Shown here: in pieces, positions 7,837 through 15,752 of the stretch
Numbering within the stretch: the first letter of the stretch is position 1
Layout: each line of letters starts with the position of its first letter
Assembly (NCBI GenBank): GCA_963836915.1
Contig: CAWILH010000002.1
Coordinates: 186,001-250,000 of the forward strand
DNA length: 64,000 bases
Direction: 5' to 3'
From: Cryomorpha sp963836915
GTDB taxonomy: Bacteria; Bacteroidota; Bacteroidia; Flavobacteriales_D; Cryomorphaceae
Notes under the pieces: model-generated
What the model was told of the DNA's origin: nothing
The model's database searches: none
The model's input: the letters and a program-made list of their open reading frames with translations, nothing else
Translations under genes and position numbers: made by a program

Positions 7837-9305
7837 CGATCGCGCAGCATTGCACTCAATTCATTTCCGATTTGATTGCCGATTTTACTGAATTTTTCAG
7901 AAGCCAGTTCATCTACCGACTTCACACTTCTATCGGCCCGCAGTAGAGCTAAGAGTTCATTTCGCTCTCGCTTTCCGGCGGCAGTTCCATCGGTGTTCAT
8001 CGGTACCAGATTTTTAATCTCCCCCTGATAGGTTGCGTAATACGCAGAAGATTCTCCCTTGCTTTCTACCACATCAGAAAATAATACTTCGCCGGTCTCT
8101 AATGATATGGCTTTATACTGTACCGAAACCACCACTTCATTCAGTTGGTAGTATTCGGTGTACTCTACTGGTTTATAACGCGTTTCGTAATAAGTCTTTT
8201 CGGTAGTAGGGTTGCGCAGTTTCACTTGATAGCTCTCAAAGCCCTTTTGGGTTTTTCTTTTCAAGGTTCCCGGCTTTGGGGAGTACGTGAGTATAGATCC
8301 AGTAATTATCGCTTTGGTGCCCAGTAGGTTGCCAACTTTCGAAGCAGTCGCTCCATCCACGATCGCGCTCAGGTTGAGCTTTTGTTCTTTCAGTATAAGG
8401 GGCAGGTCGGTACGCTCGGTGATCTTCAAAAAGGGGTCATTCCGCTCGGTGAGCTCACTGAGCAAAAAGGCATTCAGTTTTTTTTCGATATTCTGATTTT
8501 TTGTGGCATTCTCAAAGGGTACGAGCGTAACGGGGTACTTACCGCGGTCTAGGCATTCGGCGCGTAGTATGCCCACATCTTTATAGTTGGGATCACGCTG
8601 AAAGATGGTCTCAAAAGGAGTATAGGCTTTGCGGAAGAGACCCTGATCAAAAAAATCAAGCGCTTCCAGATAGAGAGGCTCATTGAGCGATACCGACCGC
8701 AACTGACCGATGTCCTTATAACCGGGCTCCAAGAGCTCTATTTCTTTAAAATAAGTGTTGGCGGCATCAAATTTTTTCTCGGCCATTTGCTCATTTCCAA
8801 GATCATAAAGCTCTTTGATATAGAGCTTCTTGATCTGCTCGTAATCCTTTTCCAAATAGTCGGCGTTTGATAATTTAATATCGAGCAGATTCAATTTTTG
8901 GTAATAATTCTCGGCATCACGGTATGCGTATACTGCCGCTTTTCGGTTATTATCCAGCTTGGCTTTAGAAAATTCGGCATACTTATCATTGAGCACCTGC
9001 TGGCCGGTTTTGGTCAAGCCAATGCGTGCATCAATATTATTTTTATTTCGCTGCAGGCTATTGTAATAATAGAGCGCCGCATCGGTATAAAGCCCTGCAG
9101 AGTTTAATTTCTCCCCTTTTTTCGCGAGCCCTTTAGAACCGTTACAGCTTAGGCTTAGCGCCAAAATAAGTAGCCCTAAAAGCTTGAAGTACTGGCTCTC
9201 GCCAAAAATGCGGGTGCAAAGACTTGCAAATCTGGACTTGGCCATCGTGAATGTAGAAGGTCTTGACATAGGCGCTTTTTGGTTTGGCAGGTCAGCTCCA
9301 GGCAT
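7833..9305 (-). CDS. CsgG-like lipoprotein with N-terminal helical repeats
   Basis: The product (up to 490 residues) carries a lipoprotein signal ending LSLSC, several TPR-like helical pairs (about 55-240: GLYTDAALYYYNSLQRNK and similar) and a CsgG/HfaB-type domain from about 245. The CsgG traits are VTLVPFENATKNQNIEKKL, FLKITERTDLPLILKEQKL and LLGTKAIITGSIL. CsgG proteins make outer-membrane pores for curli subunits, but many relatives are only structural lipoproteins. This one has no visible curli genes nearby. In-frame ATGs at 9305, 9269 and 9245 are all possible; the last gives the shortest pre-sequence. It is the first gene of a coupled operon with two LPP20-like lipoproteins. Confidence 0.8.
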   Translation of the reverse strand: MPGADLPNQKAPMSRPSTFTMAKSRFASLCTRIFGESQYFKLLGLLILALSLSCNGSKGLAKKGEKLNSAGLYTDAALYYYNSLQRNKNNIDARIGLTKTGQQVLNDKYAEFSKAKLDNNRKAAVYAYRDAENYYQKLNLLDIKLSNADYLEKDYEQIKKLYIKELYDLGNEQMAEKKFDAANTYFKEIELLEPGYKDIGQLRSVSLNEPLYLEALDFFDQGLFRKAYTPFETIFQRDPNYKDVGILRAECLDRGKYPVTLVPFENATKNQNIEKKLNAFLLSELTERNDPFLKITERTDLPLILKEQKLNLSAIVDGATASKVGNLLGTKAIITGSILTYSPKPGTLKRKTQKGFESYQVKLRNPTTEKTYYETRYKPVEYTEYYQLNEVVVSVQYKAISLETGEVLFSDVVESKGESSAYYATYQGEIKNLVPMNTDGTAAGKRERNELLALLRADRSVKSVDELASEKFSKIGNQIGNELSAMLRDR

Positions 9306-9684
9306 TCCAGAAATCTATAGATGAGCGATTTCGCTAAAAAATACCACCGGCTAAATTAATTGCATCGACCTGCGCTTGCAAGGGATATGCCAAAAGGTTT
9401 TGAGCAATTTATTCAAAGCTTCAAGCTACTGGCTTACAGCGTCAAGCCTAACACCAGATATAGAATGGAAAACGCAAAGCGGCAGATTATTTTTAATAAT
9501 CAAACTACCCATTCCTTGATTTCAAGATTTCATGCTTTCGGTTTACGTTAAATAGTGTACTCTCCATATACCATTTCATTGAATGGAAATTTACTCATGA
9601 ACAGCTGTTCTGAATCCGAATTCGTGTCTGTCCATAGAGGCCGCTTGGCACCCGACTGTATTGACCGGCCCGAATTAAAGTCTA
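9306..9684. other. Intergenic region before the IS630 element, without a gene
   Basis: Nothing resembling a conserved protein was found in these 379 bases. The short open frames have no signal peptide, domain or composition typical of neighbouring genes. The only structured sequence is the deleted palindromic-repeat copy at 9624-9660. Confidence 0.6.
9624..9660. repeat. Internally deleted copy of the 150-bp palindromic element
   Basis: The first bases, GTGTCTGTCCATAGAG, equal the left end of the elements at 35867-36489. They run after a short joint (GCCGCTTGG) into CACCCGACTGTA, which equals the right-arm sequence close to the other end. About 110 bp of the centre are therefore missing. It ends 24 bases before the IS630 left inverted repeat. 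Confidence 0.7.
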
Positions 9685-9720
9685 GTGTTATGTTAATCGT
9701 ATTGTGACGTAATAGATTTG

Positions 9721-9728
9721 TATATTTG
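9721..9728 (+). promoter_or_regulatory. Promoter -7 element of the IS630 transposase
   Basis: TATATTTG matches TAnnTTTG exactly and lies 18 bases before the ATG at 9746. A TTG at 9702-9704, 16 bases upstream, may be the -33 box. Confidence 0.45.
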
Positions 9729-9745
9729 CTAAACCCTTGAAGCAA

Positions 9746-10216
9746 ATGATACGATACACAATTAAATTGACAAAAGACGAAGTGGATGAATTAATGGCAA
9801 TCATCGACAAAGGATCCCACACTTCACAGACATTTCGCACTGCCTACATATTATTGAACTGCGACGAAGGCGGATTTTCTGATAAGGTCACCAACGAACA
9901 GATAAGCAAAGTCCTTAAGGTTGGCATGCGGACGATCGACAGGGTCAAGAAGAAGTTCATGGAGGATGGCATCGAAGCTGTGCTGGAACGCCGCCCAACG
10001 ACCCGTGTTTACGAAAAGAAGGCGGACGGGGACGTGGAAGCGAAACTGGTCACGTTGTGCTGTAGCGAGCCACCCAAAGGTTTTGCGAAATGGTCTTTAC
10101 GGATGCTTGCCGATAAGATGGTAGAATTGGACTACGTTGAAAGCATATCGCACGTCACGGTCGGGAACATTCTAAAAAAAACGAACTTAAACCCTGGAAA
10201 GTCAAAGGCTGGGTAA
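9746..10216 (+). CDS. IS630-family transposase, upstream frame (DNA-binding part)
   Basis: This frame encodes the helix-turn-helix half of an IS630 transposase (about 156 residues). It contains an N-terminal HTH of the Winged-helix/Helix_13 type (NEQISKVLKVGMRTIDRVKKKF) and the linker LERRPTTRVYEKKADGDVEAKLVTLCCSEPP typical of the family. The ATG at 9746 is preferred over a TTG at 9737. The frame runs over an A8 tract at 10174-10181, in codons CTA AAA AAA ACG, and stops soon after at 10214-10216. A -1 slip on A AAA AAA joins it to the catalytic frame, which is how a full-length product is expected to be made. Confidence 0.85.
   Translation: MIRYTIKLTKDEVDELMAIIDKGSHTSQTFRTAYILLNCDEGGFSDKVTNEQISKVLKVGMRTIDRVKKKFMEDGIEAVLERRPTTRVYEKKADGDVEAKLVTLCCSEPPKGFAKWSLRMLADKMVELDYVESISHVTVGNILKKTNLNPGKSKAG
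10174..10181 (+). promoter_or_regulatory. Slippery A8 tract for probable programmed -1 frameshift
   Basis: Read in the upstream frame the heptamer is A AAA AAA. Shifting -1 here gives the continuous family sequence ...NILKK then NELKPWKVKGWVIPPEK, which fits IS630 transposases. No obvious Shine-Dalgarno-like enhancer was identified. Confidence 0.6.
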
Positions 10217-10878
10217 TACCACCGGAAAAGAACAGTGAGTTCGTGGCGAACATGGAAAAGGTGCTTGACGTTTACAAAAGGCCTTACGACAAAGGTTTTC
10301 CCGTGGTGTGCATGGACGAGTCGCCAAAGCAATTGATAGAGGAAGGCCGTCCGTCCACGGAGATGAGACCCGGGCAGGAAGCCAGGGTGGATTATGAATA
10401 TATTAGACATGGGGTCGTCAACATATTCATGGCCAATGAACCACTGACGGGCAATAGATTTGTGGAAGTTACAAGATACAAGAAGAAAAAAGACTGGGCC
10501 GCATTTGTGAAGAAAATTGCGGATGAGTGGTATCCGGATGCAAAGAAGATAATACTTGTGATGGACAATTTCAGGACGCATGCCGCTTCCGCATTTTATG
10601 AGGCGTACAAACCCGCCGAAGCAAAGCGGCTATGGGACAGGTTCGAATTTGTGTTTACCCCAAAGCACGGCAGCTGGCTCAATATGGCGGAGATAGAATT
10701 GAATGTGCTAAATGGACAGTGCCTCAATCGGCACTTGGCAAGCATGGAAAAGATCAAAGGCGAGGTTGATGCATGGCAGGCAGCAAGAAATAATAAAAAC
10801 AGCAAAATTAATTGGCAGTTCAGAAATAAAGATGCGAGAATAAAACTCAAAAGACTTTATCCGTCAATTTATAGTTAA
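10183..10878 (+). CDS. IS630-family transposase, downstream frame (DDE catalytic part)
   Basis: This frame has no good initiation codon at its beginning; the coding sequence starts where the -1 shift joins it, with NELKPWKVKGWVIPP. A GTG at 10243 is the first possible independent start. It carries the DDE catalytic domain: CMDESPKQL (first Asp), LVMDNFRTH (second Asp) and KHGSWLNMAEIELNVL (the Glu). The end, DARIKLKRLYPSIYS, is typical of the family. Together the two frames give about 375 residues, a normal length, with no internal stop, so the element may be active. Confidence 0.85.
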   Translation, partial: ELKPWKVKGWVIPPEKNSEFVANMEKVLDVYKRPYDKGFPVVCMDESPKQLIEEGRPSTEMRPGQEARVDYEYIRHGVVNIFMANEPLTGNRFVEVTRYKKKKDWAAFVKKIADEWYPDAKKIILVMDNFRTHAASAFYEAYKPAEAKRLWDRFEFVFTPKHGSWLNMAEIELNVLNGQCLNRHLASMEKIKGEVDAWQAARNNKNSKINWQFRNKDARIKLKRLYPSIYS

Positions 10879-10973
10879 CGTAACACTAGCTTAGTTTTAT
10901 ATACTGTTCTGGGTTGCTCAAGAATGACCTATTCCAGCTGGAGTATGCTCGGACAAGCATCTAAGCTAAAACA

Positions 10974-12503
10974 TCAGTCAGTAATAACCAGCTTCTGGGT
11001 ATACATAGAGCTGGGTGTCTGCGCACGCACCACATAGAGCCCCGGCGGCAGTTGCTCTATTTTTAATGTGGCATTGCTGCCACCTGCATGAATGGCCTGT
11101 CCCAGCACCATGGCACCTTGAAGGTCGGCGATCTCTACGAGATGAATATTTTCGTTTTTCGAAGGCAGTGAAATTTGGATAGATTTAGCTCCCGCGCTGA
11201 GCGAGACCGGGTTGGGCCAAAGCTTTAACTCGCCGCGGCCTTCCTTCTCATCAAGCCCTACAAAACCATTGGGCATAAGCCGCACTAAGCAGCTGTATGG
11301 CTCGCCGCCGAAGCTGGAGAACTGACCACCGAGCAGAAGCTTGCCGTCGGGCAATCTTTCAAGATGCCCAATGGAAGCACCCATTACTGGGCCGAATTGA
11401 CTCATCACCCAAGATCCCCATATCGCTGAATCGGCAGTGGTGTATTGCATTGCATTCGGAATTACGGTACCATTATCTTCGATTTTTCCTATTCTCCGAT
11501 GTGCTTCACCATTAAGCTCCGTAAAACTGCCATGAAGGATATAAGTGTCATCACTATCTTCAAATACTTCCGCGCCTATTTCAAATTGCCCAACCGGATC
11601 TTCGTAGGTTCCGCTAAAGTAGCCAGTGCATATGGGTGGTGTGAAGCTAGGGTCTATAGTGCCATCTGGCAATATGCGTATAATGCGAGAAGCGTATTCG
11701 GGCTGCCCGAGCACGGTAATGTTCGGGCCAAAGCTGGCCCATATTCTGTCTTGGCTGTCTATGAGTGTAACACCGACGACCGTTCCGCTGTTACCGAACA
11801 CTGGGCTGAAAGATGTGTCAACCGTAAAGTCTGTGTTCAGTTTAGCGATTTTGCTGTAGGCTTCGCCGTTCACTTCGTTGAACTGTCCCGCTATGATAAA
11901 GCTTCCATCACTCAGCGTATCAACAGTATATATCTCAGCATCAATAGGCTGGGCGCAATGCACCATGGGAAATTCTTCGAGCGGGGCGCCTGTAGAGTCT
12001 ATGACACATAGGTGGCGAAGGCTCTCGGCGGTGGTGTTGCTGTCTGTGAAGAAACGACCCGCCACGATGATCTCGTCATCGGGAAGCACCAGCGCATCCA
12101 AAGCTTTTCTGGAAAGAAAACCGCTGTAGGCTGGTTTAAGATATTCAAAGCTGAAATTGAAATCTGACAAGACACCATCAGAGATTGAAAAACGTCTCAT
12201 CAAACTTCCATACTGAAGAAAGCCATCTTTATAATTATCCAGCTTCTGGCCGCCAATTATGTTAGCCTGAATCAGATTACCCAATTGATCAACGATCGAA
12301 CCTGTAGATATGGGCGATCCCCAGCCTTGGAACATGCCCATGATAAAGTATTGGCTATTGGCCGTTGATAAAATGTCTGACACAGACCCTCGGTTGAATA
12401 ATTGATCCGAATCAAAACTTGGGTCGATGGTATAGTCAATCACCTGTGCGTTCAAATTGAGCGCACAGGCGAAAGAAAATAGGACTAGGTAATACTTAAA
12501 CAT
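10974..12503 (-). CDS. Secreted delta-60 repeat protein with T9SS type A C-terminal domain
   Basis: The product (about 509 residues) starts with a signal peptide, MFKYYLVLFSFACALNLNAQ. It then has several repeats of the delta-60 type (IAKLNTDFTVDTSFSP, RIIRILPDGTIDPSFTP, GRFFTDSN and similar), which are short beta-propeller-like units found in surface proteins. The last 80 residues are a T9SS type A sorting domain: LKLWPNPVSL, a central strand pair, LPPGLYVVRAQ and the end YTQKLVITD. It should be exported through T9SS and attached at the surface. The ATG at 12503 is used; a TTG at 12512 is unlikely. It lies 12 bases downstream of a truncated T9SS cargo gene. Confidence 0.88.
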   Translation of the reverse strand: MFKYYLVLFSFACALNLNAQVIDYTIDPSFDSDQLFNRGSVSDILSTANSQYFIMGMFQGWGSPISTGSIVDQLGNLIQANIIGGQKLDNYKDGFLQYGSLMRRFSISDGVLSDFNFSFEYLKPAYSGFLSRKALDALVLPDDEIIVAGRFFTDSNTTAESLRHLCVIDSTGAPLEEFPMVHCAQPIDAEIYTVDTLSDGSFIIAGQFNEVNGEAYSKIAKLNTDFTVDTSFSPVFGNSGTVVGVTLIDSQDRIWASFGPNITVLGQPEYASRIIRILPDGTIDPSFTPPICTGYFSGTYEDPVGQFEIGAEVFEDSDDTYILHGSFTELNGEAHRRIGKIEDNGTVIPNAMQYTTADSAIWGSWVMSQFGPVMGASIGHLERLPDGKLLLGGQFSSFGGEPYSCLVRLMPNGFVGLDEKEGRGELKLWPNPVSLSAGAKSIQISLPSKNENIHLVEIADLQGAMVLGQAIHAGGSNATLKIEQLPPGLYVVRAQTPSSMYTQKLVITD

Positions 12504-12515
12504 TGGAACCAAGTA

Positions 12516-13352
12516 TTAATGGGATACAATAAATTTACCATCGGAAACTTTCTCGCCATCTTGCGTTATTTCAAATATAACCAATCCGTTTGGATACTTT
12601 CGGGTGTCGAGCAATACCTGGCCATTGTAATTTTTGCCAATTGCCCGGCTTTCAATGATACGTCCTGTGATGTCATAAATATTAATCCGAGTCTCTTCTA
12701 CCGCCTTGAGAAGGGCGTACTCAATGGTGGTGTATTGATCTGTCGGGTTGGGATAGACGGCTATGGTATTCAGTTTTTCAAGGATCTCTTCTGGCGCGTT
12801 TTTAGGCAGCCGTACATAATCGCTTTTTGGTTGTCCATTGCTGTCATAACAGATTTGATAATGGAAGCAGAGCACGTTCCGTGCTTTCTGGGCTGCGAGA
12901 CCTGCATCTTGATTTAGGGCTATAAATTCAAGCGCACTTACATCTCCCGATTTGAGACTCGCCATATTACCACCGTTCGCTTCTACAGATCCCACCATTG
13001 AGTAGAAATCTTTCATGGCTGTACATTCATTTGCACGTAGCGTAGAAAGCTTATAATAGGTCAGCATAGAATCGAGAAGTGCGATAGCCGCGCTGTGCTG
13101 TCCATCATCGGATAGGGCAGCGACTCGCACATAATTACTCTCAACAGTTTTTATCCGAGCATATAGATCTATCAAACTATCCCTTTCAAACCCTACGCTG
13201 TCTTCGAGCATGATCTTGCCTATCATTATTTTTTGAATACGTTCAGCCTCGAAAAACAAATCTGCCAAAGTTGATTCCATGGTGGTGCGAAGTGTAGTTT
13301 GATCACGTGCGGCAAGAAGCAGATCGATCATATAATCCGGCAAGGGATCCAT
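12516..13352 (-). pseudogene. 5'-truncated T9SS cargo gene (C-terminal fragment)
   Basis: About 278 codons remain. The end is a clear T9SS type A sorting domain (AVYPNPTDQYTTIEY, INIYDITGRIIES, YPNGLVIFEI, GKFIVSH). The part before it (LPDYMIDLLLAARDQTTLR, then helical segments) looks like the interior of a large secreted protein. There is no signal peptide. The frame continues upstream only as the antisense of the saccharopine dehydrogenase gene, whose coding sequence starts 115 bp away. The start, if it is translated at all, might be the ATG at 13352. The N-terminal part has most likely been lost by a rearrangement. Confidence 0.65.
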
Positions 13353-13466
13353 TATTCCAAATTCTACTGTTTTAAATCCCACCCCATTGTTCAATAAAAA
13401 TCCTTCACCACCCCTTTCAAAAATATCGAGAGTTCTACCTTCGCGGCTAAAGAAACAGAAAGCAGT

Positions 13467-14831
13467 ATGAAACAGATCTTGGTGATCGGCGCTGGCAGGT
13501 CGTCTATTTTTTTGATCGACTACCTGATCGATCATGCCCAAAAGGAAGGATGGGAACTCACTGTGGCAGATGCGGATAGCGCCGCAGCGGAGCGATTGGT
13601 CAATGGCCGTCCATTTACACGCACCATCCCGCTCGATGCAGAAGATGATGAATCCCTGAGCAATGCCATTGCTGGAAAGCAAGTCGTGATAAGTATGCTC
13701 CCCGCCGCGATGCATATCAAGATCGCGAAACAATGCATAGCCCATAAAATCAACCTGATAACCCCCAGTTATATCAGCGATGCCATGCGGAGCCTTGAAG
13801 GGCAAGTGAAGGCGTCTGGACTGAGTTTCTTGAACGAACTCGGCGTAGATCCTGGCATCGACCATATGTCGGCCATGCGGCTTATAAACAGAGCGAAGGA
13901 CGAGAACGCCGAAGTCACTTGTTTTGAGAGCTTTACCGGCGGACTGATTGCTCCCGAAAGCGATGATAATCCATGGAACTATAAATTCACCTGGAACCCG
14001 CGAAACGTGGTTTTGGCAGGGCAGGGGGGAGCTGTAAAGTTTAAGCATAACGGCCGCTTCAAATACATTCCCTATCAAAAGCTGTTTCGGCGCACCGAAG
14101 TAATTGATATTCCCGACTATGGTCAATTTGAAGGCTATGCCAACCGTGATAGCCTGGGCTATAGAGAGCTGTATGGTCTGAATGATGTTCCCACCATTTA
14201 CCGGGGCACGTTGCGCCGCAGGGGCTTCTGTCGTGCATGGAACATTTTTGTGCAAATGGGTATGACCGATGATAGCTTCAAGATAGAAGATGCCCACACC
14301 ATGACGCATCGGGAATTTACGAATAGCTTCCTTGCCTATAATCCAGATGATAGCGTAGAGCTGAAGCTTATGCACTACCTGAAACTCGATCAGGACGGCG
14401 ATATAATGGATAAGCTCTCTTGGTTGGGAATATTTGATGATGAACCTATTGGCTTGAAAAAACCATCGAGCCCGGCCGAGATTTTACAGGCTATACTGGA
14501 GAAGAAATGGAGCTTAAAGCCTGATGATAAGGATATGATCGTAATGTGGCATAAAATACGTATGGCCGATCAGGGTGCACCGCATCACCGTGAGTTCCAC
14601 TCCAGCATGGTGGTGATCGGAGATGCACAGCCGCGCACAGCCATGGCCAAGACTGTAGGACTACCCGTAGCCATTGCAGCCCGGCTATTGTTAAATGGCA
14701 CGATCACTATGAAAGGTGTAGTGGCTCCAGTATATCCGGAAATTTATGACCCAATTTTAGATGAGCTGGAAGGGCTGGGAATTAATTTTGTAGAGCGCGA
14801 GATAGCGTTAAAGGATCAAAAGCCGACCTGA
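13467..14831 (+). CDS. Saccharopine dehydrogenase family protein (saccharopine reductase-like)
   Basis: This 454-residue protein begins with a Rossmann fold, MKQILVIGAGRSS, then the Sacchrp_dh NADP domain (VVISMLPAAMHIKIAKQCI, ELGVDPGIDHMSAM) and the C-terminal catalytic domain (CFESFTGGLIAPESDDNPWNYKFTWNPRNVVLAGQGG). That last stretch is diagnostic of the LYS9-like branch, which makes saccharopine from aminoadipate semialdehyde and glutamate. In bacteria the same fold serves lysine degradation or related amino-acid dehydrogenations, so the exact substrate is open. It is transcribed away from the truncated T9SS gene. A weak TACCTTCG box lies at 13436-13443. Confidence 0.92.
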   Translation: MKQILVIGAGRSSIFLIDYLIDHAQKEGWELTVADADSAAAERLVNGRPFTRTIPLDAEDDESLSNAIAGKQVVISMLPAAMHIKIAKQCIAHKINLITPSYISDAMRSLEGQVKASGLSFLNELGVDPGIDHMSAMRLINRAKDENAEVTCFESFTGGLIAPESDDNPWNYKFTWNPRNVVLAGQGGAVKFKHNGRFKYIPYQKLFRRTEVIDIPDYGQFEGYANRDSLGYRELYGLNDVPTIYRGTLRRRGFCRAWNIFVQMGMTDDSFKIEDAHTMTHREFTNSFLAYNPDDSVELKLMHYLKLDQDGDIMDKLSWLGIFDDEPIGLKKPSSPAEILQAILEKKWSLKPDDKDMIVMWHKIRMADQGAPHHREFHSSMVVIGDAQPRTAMAKTVGLPVAIAARLLLNGTITMKGVVAPVYPEIYDPILDELEGLGINFVEREIALKDQKPT

Positions 14832-14851
14832 TTTTAAAGGGTGTAACGGTT

Positions 14852-15199
14852 TTATGGTAGTACTACCGAAGCCAAGCTTCCCTGCATCTCTCCAAGATTG
14901 GGAAAGAATAAAGAGCCATTTTTCAATACCGTTTCTTGGTTAAAAGAAACATCGGCATAGATCGATGCAAAAATTGCATCGCCCGAGCGAAAGCCAAGCT
15001 CATCAAACCATGCATTGTCGAAAGACTGGGCGATACTGGCCGATGTGGTACTGAAGTATTTCTGATAGAGATAATCTGATGGCGACACGTCGGCATCGGC
15101 ACCGATAAAGAGTCGGTAGCCTTTGGCTTGACCCGTGGGCGGTGGAGCAGGGCTCATGGTGGCCATCACATCAAGGGTAAAAGAAGTATCGGCAGTCAC
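14852..15199 (-). CDS. Unknown protein, probably the C-terminal half of the adjacent lipoprotein
   Basis: This 115-residue frame begins with GTG inside a GTGA overlap with the stop codon of the gene upstream. It has no signal peptide and looks like beta-rich extracellular sequence (DTSFTLDVMATMSP, KGYRLFIGADADV, FASIYADVSF). It reads naturally as a continuation of the lipoprotein frame, which ends in a similar strand (FMLDLSFTVQGS). It is either a translationally coupled partner or the second half of a gene split by a frameshift. I do not recognise the family. Confidence 0.6.
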   Translation of the reverse strand: MTADTSFTLDVMATMSPAPPPTGQAKGYRLFIGADADVSPSDYLYQKYFSTTSASIAQSFDNAWFDELGFRSGDAIFASIYADVSFNQETVLKNGSLFFPNLGEMQGSLASVVLP

Positions 15200-15657
15200 G
15201 AGCCTTGAACGGTAAAACTCAGGTCGAGCATGAAATTATTAAATTCAGTTGTTGGAAGCCTGGTGATTGAGACCGTTGGTAGTTTTTGAAAACCATTATC
15301 AACCGCGTATTGCGGATTCACCGTGCTCACCAGAATGCTGTCTATGATCACGGTAGAAAAACCAGCTTTACTATAGGTTATGGTATAAGTGCCCACAGGC
15401 GCACCCGCAAGCTGCCAGTTGCCGACGGAGCTAGCAGCTACCGAGAAGTCATTGAAACCGACATTTAAGGTTACATTGATACCTTCACGGTCATCATAAA
15501 GGGGCTGGGTAAATTCATTTTGAACCAGCACTCGGCCTTTGATACCCGTATTATTTCCAAAATCGTCTTCCGGTCCATCGTCTCCATCGCATCCTGCTAT
15601 TACGAGCAGGCAAGAAGCACAAAAAAGGGTTCGGAAAAATACTGCCATTCTAACCAT
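15196..15657 (-). CDS. Lipoprotein with carboxypeptidase regulatory-like domain
   Basis: The product (about 153 residues from the ATG at 15657; another ATG is at 15648) has a lipoprotein signal ending VIAGC, a short acidic linker (DGDDGPEDDFG) and a CarboxypepD_reg-like beta domain. That domain shows GIKGRVLVQNEFTQPL, NVTLNV, GNWQLAGAPVGTYTITYSKAGF and STVIIDSILV. Such domains are common in Bacteroidota surface lipoproteins. The protein stops soon after the domain, which is short for the type, and the next frame overlaps by 4 bp. A frameshifted single gene is therefore possible. Confidence 0.75.
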   Translation of the reverse strand: MVRMAVFFRTLFCASCLLVIAGCDGDDGPEDDFGNNTGIKGRVLVQNEFTQPLYDDREGINVTLNVGFNDFSVAASSVGNWQLAGAPVGTYTITYSKAGFSTVIIDSILVSTVNPQYAVDNGFQKLPTVSITRLPTTEFNNFMLDLSFTVQGS

Positions 15658-15752
15658 AAATCTTACCAAGATTGCCGCAAGATAAGACAATTCCAAATAA
15701 TTCATTGCTCCATCCTTGTTATTCAGTCAACATTTAATTTTTAATAGCCCGG

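Larger units (their letters stand above)
9685..10886 (+). mobile_element. IS630-family insertion sequence, complete, with TA target duplication
   Basis: The element of about 1202 bp has terminal inverted repeats. The left end reads CTAGTGTTATGTTAA (9682-9696), and the right end, read on the other strand, CTAGTGTTACGTTAA (10875-10889): 14 of 15 match. If the ends are set at GTGTT, a TA dinucleotide flanks both sides (9683-9684 and 10887-10888), as expected for the TA-targeting IS630/Tc1/mariner group. It carries one transposase in two overlapping frames. Intact ends and near-perfect repeats suggest a fairly recent insertion. Confidence 0.87.

Noticed and set aside
9360..9745. Two short frames before the IS630 element
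   Set aside because: They contain no conserved domain, and one overlaps the palindrome remnant and the inverted repeat of the IS.
12516..14375. One long minus-strand frame covering both the T9SS fragment and the saccharopine dehydrogenase region
   Set aside because: Its first part is exactly antisense to a clear Rossmann-fold enzyme gene; only the end, with a T9SS domain, is supported as coding.
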